From positions 1 to 5,680 of the forward strand of contig JAEYTW010000059.1 of assembly GCA_023433835.1 (NCBI GenBank): 5,680 nucleotides of DNA, written 5' to 3'. The position numbers and the translations under genes are program-made. Positions 1 through 5,404 of this stretch are shown one piece after another; within the stretch, counting starts at the first letter, position 1, and the number at the start of each line of letters is the position of its first letter. The notes beneath the pieces are model-generated. The model was not told the DNA's origin. It searched no databases and saw nothing but the letters and a program-made list of their open reading frames with translations. Origin of the DNA: Pseudomonadota bacterium. GTDB taxonomy: Bacteria > Pseudomonadota > Alphaproteobacteria > Ferrovibrionales > Ferrovibrionaceae.

Positions 1-27
1 GCGCCGGGGTATGGTTGGGGTCGACAT
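1..27 (-). CDS. possible start of a further operon gene (partial, 9 codons)
   Basis: On the minus strand an ATG at 27-25 lies five bases after the TGA stop (35-33) of the GMC oxidoreductase gene. It opens a frame reading MSTPTIPRR to the window edge without a stop. Such tight spacing would suit translational coupling to the upstream gene. Against it, I see no good Shine-Dalgarno sequence in the last codons of the GMC gene, and nine codons carry no family information. It may be a chance ATG in non-coding sequence. Product unknown. Confidence 0.2.
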
Positions 28-32
28 CGCGG

Positions 33-1847
33 TCAGACCAGCGGCTTGATCGCCTCAGCCGTCATGTAGGTCAGCGCCATCAGGGTCAGGGTCGGGTTCT
101 GGGTCGATACCGTTGGGAACGAGCCGCAGCCGACCAGCCATAGATTGGCGTGGTCCCAGCTCTGCTGATGCCGGGTGACGACCGAATTGCCCTGGGCCGT
201 GCCCATGATATGGGTGCCGACCACATGGCCCGCACCGTTGTAGTTATAGTTCTGGCCCTGGTAGGTGAAACTGGTGAGCCCTGAATTGGTCACCGTGTAT
301 TCGGTCGCGCCCAGCCGCTGCATCATCGTTGTCGTTGCCGTGCGGGCCGCGGCAAAACCCGCCTTGGTGTAGTCCGACAGGTTGTAGGTCAGGAGCGGGC
401 GCGGGATGCCGAGATTGTCGGTCAGGCTCGGGTGGAGCTTGACGCGGTTCGTACTCTCCGGGTCCTGCTCGACCAGGAAGGCGACGCGGAACTGGCGGGT
501 GAGCAGGTTGTTCAGCTTGGTCCAGTAGCTGCGGTTGGTGAGCTTGGCCAGCGACGGGTTGAGGCCCCCGTTGTTGGTGCCGTAGACGTAGTCGAGGCCC
601 GAGGTGTAGGGATCGGTCGTCGGCCAGTTCCAGCCTTCGTTGCCGATCTCGATGCGCCACGCAGCACGGTTGGATCGGAACGGGCCGTCGCGGAGCGATT
701 CGATGCCGGCCGTAGAAAGCGGCCCGCGATAGCCGTAGGCTTGCTGCCCCTCGGGCATCAGGCCCCAGGCCAGATAGGTCGGATGGTCCATCAGGTTGCA
801 GCCGACCAGGCCGCTCGAGTTGGCGACGTTGACGCCCGTCACCCGCGCGCTGTTCAGGAGGATCTTGGCATTCTCGATCGCATGGGCCGCCAGCACGTAT
901 TGCTTGGCGGTCAGCGTGCCCGATCCGGTGGCGCCGGAGGCGGCGGGGACGGTGATGTCGTTGTAGGTGAGGTAGTGCACGCCGTTGATGCGGCTGGTCG
1001 CGGTGTCGACCGTGACGTAGTCGACCACGGTCTTGTACATGATGTCGACATAGCCGGTATCGAGCGCGCGCTGGATCGCGTAGGTCGTGTCGAACTTGGC
1101 CTGGATCGGGCAGATCGGCGTGCAGTTGGTGTTGCCGTGGCAGGCCCGGCGCCCCTGATAGGGCCGGGAATTGCGGCCCGCGGGCGTCTGGGTGACGATC
1201 GTCTGATTGATCGCGTAGCTTTCATTGGTCAGCGGCGTGCCGGTGACCTTGGTGGTGAAGATCTGGTCGACCCGCGAGATCGGCAGGGCCGGCATCGGAT
1301 AATCGTAGACCGGCGGAAAAGACGGGTCGATCACCCGCTGGGCATTGGCGTCGGCCGAGACGCCGATGAAGGCCTCTGCCTGCGCGTAACCCGGATTGAG
1401 ATCGGTGACGGTCAGCGGCCAGTCGAGGCCGTGGCCGTAGAGCGTCTTCAGCTTGAGGTCGTTGGTGCTGTAGCGCAGGCAGGTGCCCATCCAATGATTG
1501 CCGGTGCCGCCGCCGATCCGTTCGTAGGTACTGGCGAAGGGCAGCGAGCCCGGCGTGTAGGTGAGATAGCTCTTGGTCTGGTCGGGCAGGCCGATCACCA
1601 GTTCGGGGATCGTCGGCCGCGGCACGTTGGTCTTGGCCGGATTCAGTGCCAGCGCGTTGGGCGGGTAGGGCGATTCCGGGGCCTTGAAGGTATTGAGGAA
1701 GAAATTCTCCATGTAGTCTTCGCGCGAGCGATGGGTCGGGCCGGCTTCGACGATCAGGACTTTCTTCTTGGCCATGCCCAGTTGATAGGCGAGGTAGGAG
1801 CCGGCGAAGCCTGAGCCGACGATGATGACGTCATAGGGTCCAGCCAT
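33..1847 (-). CDS. GMC-family FAD oxidoreductase, catalytic (large) subunit of a periplasmic dehydrogenase complex
   Basis: This is the 604-aa probable catalytic subunit, oxidising an alcohol or sugar hydroxyl with FAD. Visible motifs: N-terminal Rossmann signature GSGFAG at residues 11-16 with the ribose-binding Glu34 (VEAG); GMC motif GGGTGNHWMG at 112-121; Cys cluster C236-X5-C242-X3-C246; C-terminal HVVGTHIMG with probable catalytic His541; and QNPTLT with Asn584 as the likely second active-site residue. The Cys spacing matches that of the [3Fe-4S] ligands in the alpha subunit of bacterial FAD-glucose dehydrogenase, so it should pass electrons onward rather than act as a simple oxidase. 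It has no signal peptide and begins directly with the FAD motif, so export probably depends on the Tat-tagged small subunit encoded 34 bp upstream. The ATG is supported by AAGGAG nine bases away. Glucose, gluconate, sorbitol, fructose and glucoside 3-dehydrogenases are all possible relatives; the substrate cannot be told. Confidence 0.93.
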   Translation of the reverse strand: MAGPYDVIIVGSGFAGSYLAYQLGMAKKKVLIVEAGPTHRSREDYMENFFLNTFKAPESPYPPNALALNPAKTNVPRPTIPELVIGLPDQTKSYLTYTPGSLPFASTYERIGGGTGNHWMGTCLRYSTNDLKLKTLYGHGLDWPLTVTDLNPGYAQAEAFIGVSADANAQRVIDPSFPPVYDYPMPALPISRVDQIFTTKVTGTPLTNESYAINQTIVTQTPAGRNSRPYQGRRACHGNTNCTPICPIQAKFDTTYAIQRALDTGYVDIMYKTVVDYVTVDTATSRINGVHYLTYNDITVPAASGATGSGTLTAKQYVLAAHAIENAKILLNSARVTGVNVANSSGLVGCNLMDHPTYLAWGLMPEGQQAYGYRGPLSTAGIESLRDGPFRSNRAAWRIEIGNEGWNWPTTDPYTSGLDYVYGTNNGGLNPSLAKLTNRSYWTKLNNLLTRQFRVAFLVEQDPESTNRVKLHPSLTDNLGIPRPLLTYNLSDYTKAGFAAARTATTTMMQRLGATEYTVTNSGLTSFTYQGQNYNYNGAGHVVGTHIMGTAQGNSVVTRHQQSWDHANLWLVGCGSFPTVSTQNPTLTLMALTYMTAEAIKPLV

Positions 1848-1855
1848 GATGGCGG

Positions 1856-1862
1856 TCTCCTT
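1856..1862 (-). promoter_or_regulatory. ribosome binding site of the GMC oxidoreductase gene
   Basis: The minus strand reads AAGGAGA here, a near-perfect Shine-Dalgarno sequence. The AAGGAG core ends nine bases before the ATG at 1847. It fixes the start so that the Rossmann motif begins within the first dozen residues, and it shows the gene is translated independently of its upstream neighbour. Confidence 0.8.
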
Positions 1863-1881
1863 CGGAAGGGGGGCTCGGGGA

Positions 1882-2484
1882 TCAGACCATGCCGTAATCG
1901 GCCAGCGGCGGCGGCGTGTCGCCCCAGGATCCGAAGTTGAACTGGCTGTAGCCCATCGGATGAGCCTGGGCCATGCGCCAGATCCAGCCCTCCTTGTAGG
2001 CGCGGCTCGATACGATCAGGTCCTGTTGCAGGGTCGCGGGGATGAAGGCAGCCGAACCGGCATTGCGCGAAATCTCGGTGCCGCCGTACCAGACGCCGAA
2101 CAGGTACATCAGATAGATGATGCGCGACATGCAGCCATTGGCGCCGCCCGAGGTCACGAGGGTCTGGGCGGCGGCGGCCGGGGGCATCGAGGTGACGAGG
2201 CCGTTATAGGCGATGACCAGGCTGATCACGCCGGCCAGGGTGAAGCCCTGTACGGCGGTGGTGTTGATCATGTCGGCCTGGCTGTAGCGGTCGGGCGTGA
2301 CGGACGGATTGATCTCGTTCTCGGCGACGCCGAGGAAAGCCGCGCTCATCGTCACGAAGCCCGGCGTGGCGGGCAGGGGCGGCAGGGCCGCCAGCGCGGC
2401 GGGCCAGGGCGGCAGGTTGGCAAGGGCGATGCCGCCGACGGCGCCGGCACCGCGCAGGAAGGATCTACGGTCGAAGGTGGTCAT
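1882..2484 (-). CDS. Tat-exported small (gamma) subunit of FAD-dependent sugar/polyol dehydrogenase
   Basis: This 200-aa protein resembles the small subunit of membrane-associated FAD dehydrogenases (the FAD-sorbitol dehydrogenase / gluconate 2-dehydrogenase subunit 3 group). It starts with a twin-arginine signal: RRSFLRG at residues 6-12, then a hydrophobic Ala/Gly/Leu-rich stretch to about residue 33. Family-like features are the segment YLFGVWYGG (127-135) and the aromatic C-terminal part with HPMGYSQFNFGSWGDTPPP (175-193). In characterised complexes this subunit is needed to fold and export the catalytic subunit through Tat; that role is inferred here. The open frame extends upstream to 2952, but that stretch lies inside the cytochrome-like gene in another frame. 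The ATG at 2484 is chosen because it follows a GGAGA site and starts right at the Tat leader. One Cys (118) remains in the mature part. It lies 68 bp after the cytochrome-like gene and 34 bp before the GMC gene. Confidence 0.9.
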   Translation of the reverse strand: MTTFDRRSFLRGAGAVGGIALANLPPWPAALAALPPLPATPGFVTMSAAFLGVAENEINPSVTPDRYSQADMINTTAVQGFTLAGVISLVIAYNGLVTSMPPAAAAQTLVTSGGANGCMSRIIYLMYLFGVWYGGTEISRNAGSAAFIPATLQQDLIVSSRAYKEGWIWRMAQAHPMGYSQFNFGSWGDTPPPLADYGMV

Positions 2485-2491
2485 CAGGGGT

Positions 2492-2496
2492 TCTCC
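2492..2496 (-). promoter_or_regulatory. ribosome binding site deciding the start of the small subunit
   Basis: The minus strand reads GGAGA seven bases before the ATG at 2484. It selects this internal ATG over the far-upstream start of the same open frame, which would give a 356-residue product lacking an N-terminal Tat signal. Confidence 0.7.
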
Positions 2497-2552
2497 GTAT
2501 GGCTCGTGACCGTCGGCTGCCGCGCGGCGCCGATCGGGACTGGCTGGCGGGA

Positions 2553-4121
2553 TCAATGGGTCTTCTGGGCGCGCGACAGGGCGTAGACGTTGCCGGCCTG
2601 GGCGCCGCTGGTCATCGTCGCATCCTGATGGCAGCCGACGCAGGTGGAGGTCACGCGCGAGGCGCCGCCCGTGATGCTCCAGACGCTCAGGGCGAACGGA
2701 TTGACCGGCGGCAGCAGCGGTACGTTCAGCATGCGATCCCAACGCGGCACCGGGAAGCCGTTGGTGGTCGCGAACGCCGCCGGGAATTCGGGGAAGCCCT
2801 GGATTGGGTTCTCCACCGTCGAATTGGGCAGGAAGCCCGGCGAGGGAATGCCGTCGGGGTCGGCCGGGTTGGGCACGGCGAAACCCGTCGCCGGATTGGT
2901 GATGCGCACCTTGGTCGGGAACTGGATGTCGACCAGGAAGTAATTGTTCCACACCGTCGGGCCGTAGGCGGCGGTCAACTGCGCGATCATCGCCTGGTTG
3001 GCGATCTCGGCCATCGGTCCCGGTGCGCCGACCCGGACCAGCTGGCTCGCCCGCGTGGGCGACACGACATTCGGGTTCCAGGGATTGGCGGGGGGCGTGT
3101 TGTAGGCGCAGGACGGCGCCCCGCCGCTCGACGTGCAGGTCGCCGGCGTGAAGAAGCTGTAGGGGCCGGCCGGCGTGCCGTCGGCGAAATCATGCAGCCA
3201 GGGGCCGTTCTGCACATGCTCGAACGTCGCCCAGCTCCATTGCGGCGTCGAATTGCTGCGATGGACGATATGCATGCCGACCAGACCGAGCAGCACGACA
3301 CTGCAGGAGTCGGCCTCGATCGTCGGCTGGTCGAAGAATGGGAACGGCCCGCCCTTCTCGGTATAGGAATAGGCATAGGCCTTGAAGAAGCGCTGCGGGT
3401 CGTCGCCGGCCCCCAGGACCTTCCAGGCGGTCTTGACGAAGATCGAGCCCTGGGTGTCGGGCGCGCCGCCGTTATAGGCGCCGCGCGGCCAGTTGACGAT
3501 GTCCAGCGAATGGTTCGGGTTGGTGTCGAACGCCGCCTGCCCCTCGGCGGTATAGAGCGTGTTGGTGACGACATAGTCGTACATCGGCTTGTTGAAGTTC
3601 ATGCCGAAGCGCACGTACTGGCCGTTCTTGTCGATCACCGGGCCCATGTGGTCGGCCTGGTAATATTCGTCCAGCACCATGCCGTTGCCGACGACCTGCG
3701 GCGAGCTGGGGCAGGCGGCGGGCTTGACATGGTTGGCGCCGAAGGCCGGTGGGGCGGCCCCCATCGGCAGGAAGATGTCGCGGGCCTCGGGCCAGGTCTG
3801 CCACACCGTGGTGTAGTTGCCGGCGCCGTGGTCGAGACCGTTGGTGGTCGAGGGCGTCGGCAGATAGGTCGTGCCCGACTGCGCCGCCGGGAAATTCAGC
3901 GACAGGAAATCATTCCAGGCAAACAGGGCCCAGGCCAGCTCCTGGGCGGCATTGTTGGAGGGGGTCGCCGGATTGATGTCGCCCCTCGGAAAACAGTTGT
4001 AGGGCGCCGAGAAGCAGCCGGCCGACCGGGCGGGCGTGGCCTGGCCGAGGCTCAATGCGAGGATGATGCCCGACAGCATTCCCGCGCCGCGAATCCATGA
4101 TCGATGCGAGATTCCGCTCAC
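2553..4121 (-). CDS. exported monoheme cytochrome c-like protein, putative electron-transfer subunit
   Basis: This 522-aa protein has a signal-like N-terminus: basic residues up to 11, a hydrophobic stretch at about 13-29, then a processing region around ARSAGC (31-36). A single heme c motif CVGCH lies at 494-498, only 24 residues from the end. The large remaining part shows aromatic-rich blocks, WALFAWNDFLSLNFPA (64-79), MHIVHRSN (283-290) and WSWATFEHVQN (295-305). I associate these with an uncharacterised family of cytochrome-like proteins from memory, not from a search. Further Cys at 36, 43, 137, 273, 329 and 338 could form disulfides. As first gene of the operon it probably takes the place of the triheme cytochrome subunit that accepts electrons in FAD-glucose/gluconate/sorbitol dehydrogenases. 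It is odd in having one heme, too little sequence after CxxCH for a normal class I cytochrome fold, and no C-terminal membrane helix. The start is GTG, supported by GAGGGAGAG just upstream. Heme attachment is fairly secure; partnership with the GMC enzyme is inferred from the operon. Confidence 0.82.
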   Translation of the reverse strand: MSGISHRSWIRGAGMLSGIILALSLGQATPARSAGCFSAPYNCFPRGDINPATPSNNAAQELAWALFAWNDFLSLNFPAAQSGTTYLPTPSTTNGLDHGAGNYTTVWQTWPEARDIFLPMGAAPPAFGANHVKPAACPSSPQVVGNGMVLDEYYQADHMGPVIDKNGQYVRFGMNFNKPMYDYVVTNTLYTAEGQAAFDTNPNHSLDIVNWPRGAYNGGAPDTQGSIFVKTAWKVLGAGDDPQRFFKAYAYSYTEKGGPFPFFDQPTIEADSCSVVLLGLVGMHIVHRSNSTPQWSWATFEHVQNGPWLHDFADGTPAGPYSFFTPATCTSSGGAPSCAYNTPPANPWNPNVVSPTRASQLVRVGAPGPMAEIANQAMIAQLTAAYGPTVWNNYFLVDIQFPTKVRITNPATGFAVPNPADPDGIPSPGFLPNSTVENPIQGFPEFPAAFATTNGFPVPRWDRMLNVPLLPPVNPFALSVWSITGGASRVTSTCVGCHQDATMTSGAQAGNVYALSRAQKTH

Positions 4122-4126
4122 TGTGT

Positions 4127-4135
4127 CTCTCCCTC
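4127..4135 (-). promoter_or_regulatory. ribosome binding site supporting a GTG start
   Basis: The minus strand reads GAGGGAGAG, ending five bases before the GTG at 4121-4119; its GGGAG core is seven bases away. This favours the GTG over the next in-frame ATG at residue 15, which would cut into the signal sequence and lose its basic N-terminal part. Confidence 0.65.
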
Positions 4136-4205
4136 GATGACGTGGAACCCGCCATCGAGTTTACGGACCAACAGTTGTGCAGCGTGGTGCTATTTCTCGC
4201 CACTA

Positions 4206-4226
4206 GCGCTGCCGGATCGGCAGCGC
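4206..4226. repeat. perfect inverted repeat, 9-bp arms with 3-bp loop
   Basis: GCGCTGCCG (4206-4214), spacer GAT, then its exact reverse complement CGGCAGCGC (4218-4226). It lies about 85 bp upstream of the cytochrome-like start codon, between that gene and the AT-rich block. If transcription of the operon begins in the AT-rich block, this would be a stable hairpin in the 5' untranslated leader; at the DNA level it could be a repressor site. No T-run follows on either strand, so it is not a normal intrinsic terminator. Function unknown. Confidence 0.6.
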
Positions 4227-4246
4227 CCCGGCCAGAGTCGCCGGAG

Positions 4247-4264
4247 TCGCGCGCGCGCGAAAAA
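4247..4264. other. alternating CG tract T(CG)6A abutting an A-tract
   Basis: TCGCGCGCGCGCGA (4247-4260) is a self-complementary 14-mer with six CG steps, directly followed by a run giving five A in total (4260-4264). GCGAAAA recurs about 12 bases on (4257-4263 and 4269-4274). Just upstream, GAGTCGC occurs twice nine bases apart (4235-4241 and 4244-4250). Alternating CG can adopt left-handed DNA under negative supercoiling, and A-tracts bend DNA. Whether either happens here is speculation; the tract may simply reflect composition. Confidence 0.4.
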
Positions 4265-4280
4265 GCGGCGAAAACTATCG

Positions 4281-4293
4281 TGCAAATTTGCTA
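4281..4293. promoter_or_regulatory. candidate LysR-type binding site (T-N11-A with palindrome)
   Basis: GCAAATTTGC (4282-4291) is a perfect 10-bp palindrome, set within a T-N11-A frame (T4281, A4293), the loose consensus for LysR-type sites. It lies about 150 bp upstream of the LysR start codon and about 160 bp upstream of the cytochrome-like gene, overlapping the probable promoter block. T-N11-A is common by chance, so the palindrome carries most of the weight. Confidence 0.4.
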
Positions 4294-4319
4294 GTGTAGA
4301 TTTTAATCTGTACACGCTA
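4292..4319. repeat. imperfect dyad, candidate second operator half
   Basis: TAG-TGT-AGATT (4292-4302) faces AATCTGTACACGCTA (4305-4319). The reverse complement of the second arm equals the first with two 2-base insertions. The inner part is AGATT-TT-AATCT (4298-4309), and GTGTA (4294-4298) pairs with TACAC (4311-4315). It adjoins the GCAAATTTGC palindrome, so the two could be the recognition and activation sites of the divergent LysR regulator. Confidence 0.35.
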
Positions 4320-4418
4320 TGAAGCAGATCTTACGAAAATTGAAAGCATATTGCGTCTCTTGGTCGGACTTCCATTAACCAGCCACGCAGGGACACCAGC
4401 TGTTCCGGCTCAGCAGCA

Positions 4419-4425
4419 GGGGAAG
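4419..4425 (+). promoter_or_regulatory. ribosome binding site of the LysR gene
   Basis: GGGGAAG lies eight bases before the ATG at 4434. A second purine-rich element (GAGG) is closer, at 4428-4431. Together they support the ATG that places the helix-turn-helix at the usual position near the N-terminus. Confidence 0.55.
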
Positions 4426-4433
4426 TTGAGGCG

Positions 4434-5336
4434 ATGCATCATTCCATTCTGCGCTACATCACCGAAGTCGCGCGCCAGGGGTCGATCCGCCGCGCCGCGA
4501 CCGCACTGAACGTGGCGTCCTCGGCCATCAACCGCCAGATCATCAAGGCCGAGGAAAATTTCGGCGTGCTGATCTTCAGCCGATCCGCCGACGGCGTCGA
4601 GGTCACCGACATCGGCAAGACCATCGTCGCCCATTGCGAACGCACGCTGCGCGACTACACCCAGCTGCAGCAGGCGATCGCCTCGTTCCGCAGCCAGCGC
4701 ACCGGCCATATCCGCATCTCGGCGATCGATTCGACGACGCTGCGCCTGATCCCGGAAGTCATTGCGGCCTTCCGCCGCCGCCACCCCGACGTCATCTTCA
4801 CGATCCGCACGGTCGAGCCCGAGGATACGATGGACGACGTGGCCAACGGCGTGGCCGATATCGGCATCAGCTTCACCCGGCTGATCCACCATGATGTCCG
4901 CATCGTCGTCGAGCGGCCGGCGCCGTTCGGCTGCCTGGTCTATCCCGGCCATCCGCTGGCGAATGCCGGCGAAGTCGCGCTCGACCAGTGCCTCGAATAC
5001 CGCTTCGTGCGCACGCACAATGTGCGCGGCACCGACTCGCTGATCAACCGCGACCTCAATCTCGGCCTGGCCAATCTCACGACCGTCATGCATGCCTCGT
5101 CGCTGGTCGTCGCCAAGCAGGCGATCCTCGACCGCATGGGCATAGGCATCTATACCAAGATCGGCTTTCTTCCCGAGATCGCGGCCGGCACCATCCGTTT
5201 CGTGCGGCTGACCGATCCGATCGCGGCCGATTATCGCCTGGGCGTGGTCATCCCGGCGCAGCGCTACCTGGCGCCCCTGGTGCAATCGTTCGTCGCCGCG
5301 CTGACGCGGCACCTGAAGGCTTGCGACTTCGGCTGA
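4434..5336 (+). CDS. LysR-family transcriptional regulator
   Basis: This 300-aa protein has the usual length and layout of the family. The N-terminal winged helix-turn-helix is at about residues 3-62: GSIRRAATALNVASSAINRQ (16-35) covers the recognition region, followed by the family-typical FGVLIFSRSADGVEVTDIG (43-61) and a linker helix to about 88. The effector-binding domain runs from about 91 (GHIRISAI) to 295, with the typical GVADIGISF (139-147) and CLVYPGHPLA (167-176) segments. Its divergent placement next to the dehydrogenase operon suggests that it controls that operon in response to the substrate or a metabolite, and its own expression too; this is inference from common LysR arrangements. 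The effector cannot be predicted from the sequence. It ends 68 bp before the ArsR-type gene on the same strand. Confidence 0.92.
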   Translation: MHHSILRYITEVARQGSIRRAATALNVASSAINRQIIKAEENFGVLIFSRSADGVEVTDIGKTIVAHCERTLRDYTQLQQAIASFRSQRTGHIRISAIDSTTLRLIPEVIAAFRRRHPDVIFTIRTVEPEDTMDDVANGVADIGISFTRLIHHDVRIVVERPAPFGCLVYPGHPLANAGEVALDQCLEYRFVRTHNVRGTDSLINRDLNLGLANLTTVMHASSLVVAKQAILDRMGIGIYTKIGFLPEIAAGTIRFVRLTDPIAADYRLGVVIPAQRYLAPLVQSFVAALTRHLKACDFG

Positions 5337-5350
5337 GCGACGCTTCGGCC

Positions 5351-5369
5351 GCCGCCGAACCGTGGCGGC
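5351..5369 (+). repeat. short GC hairpin after the LysR gene
   Basis: GCCGCC (5351-5356) and GGCGGC (5364-5369) form a 6-bp stem with a 7-base loop, 14 bases after the LysR stop codon. No T-run follows, so it is at best a weak or Rho-assisted 3'-end signal. In such GC-rich DNA it may be chance. Confidence 0.25.
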
Positions 5370-5398
5370 AAGACTTCGCCGGCCGTCCGCGCTAGGCT
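5370..5398 (+). promoter_or_regulatory. weak candidate promoter for a leaderless ArsR-type gene
   Basis: AAGACT (5370-5375) and TAGGCT (5393-5398) are 17 bp apart. Each matches only about half of the sigma-70 consensus. The position is notable: a start seven bases after the -10 would fall on the A of the ATG at 5405, and no Shine-Dalgarno sequence precedes that ATG. This would fit a leaderless transcript. Confidence 0.25.
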
Positions 5399-5404
5399 TC
5401 GATC

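Larger units (their letters stand above)
4260..4320. promoter_or_regulatory. AT-rich divergent promoter/operator block between the operon and the LysR gene
   Basis: The 312 bp between the two divergent genes hold no convincing gene. This part is sharply AT-richer than the flanking coding DNA. It contains overlapping -10-like hexamers on both strands: TAAAAT on minus (4305-4300) and TTTAAT on plus (4302-4307). The -35 partners are weak (plus GTGCAA at 4280-4285, 16 bp spacing; no good one on minus), as expected for activator-dependent promoters. LysR-type regulators usually bind such divergent regions to control both themselves and the opposite operon. Exact start sites cannot be assigned. From 4321 to 4418 the sequence stays AT-rich at first; I see no clear element there. 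Confidence 0.5.

Noticed and set aside
432..1814. Long plus-strand open frame (460 codons) opposite the GMC gene
   Set aside because: Low-complexity Arg/Gly/Val/Asp-rich translation with no motif. It is a mirror of G/C third-position bias in the real minus-strand gene, which has full GMC motifs.
2519..2528. GCCGCGCGGC palindrome between the cytochrome-like and small-subunit genes
   Set aside because: A 10-bp GC-only palindrome without a loop is expected often in such GC-rich DNA; no other support for a regulatory role.
2485..2952. N-terminal extension of the small-subunit frame up to 2952
   Set aside because: The extension overlaps the cytochrome-like gene in another frame, has Arg/Pro/Gly-rich shadow composition, and would bury the Tat signal internally. 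The ATG at 2484 has its own ribosome binding site.
2499..4100. Long plus-strand open frame (533 codons) opposite the cytochrome-like gene
   Set aside because: Arg/Gly-rich translation without recognisable domains. The minus-strand frame has a signal sequence, a CxxCH motif, a ribosome binding site and natural composition.
3910..4203. Minus-strand 97-codon frame overlapping the start of the cytochrome-like gene
   Set aside because: Out of frame with the real gene, no ribosome binding site, Arg/His-rich shadow in its second half.
4206..4226. Intrinsic terminator at the perfect inverted repeat
   Set aside because: No T-run follows on either strand, and it lies between divergent genes where no transcript is expected to end.
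4097..4322. Two small plus-strand open frames (65 and 72 codons) in the divergent spacer
   Set aside because: Both overlap the 5' end of the cytochrome-like gene and run through the operator region. Neither has a ribosome binding site or protein-like features.
4410..5312. Minus-strand open frame of 300 codons opposite the LysR gene
   Set aside because: Composition is typical of an antisense shadow, and the plus strand encodes a complete LysR protein.
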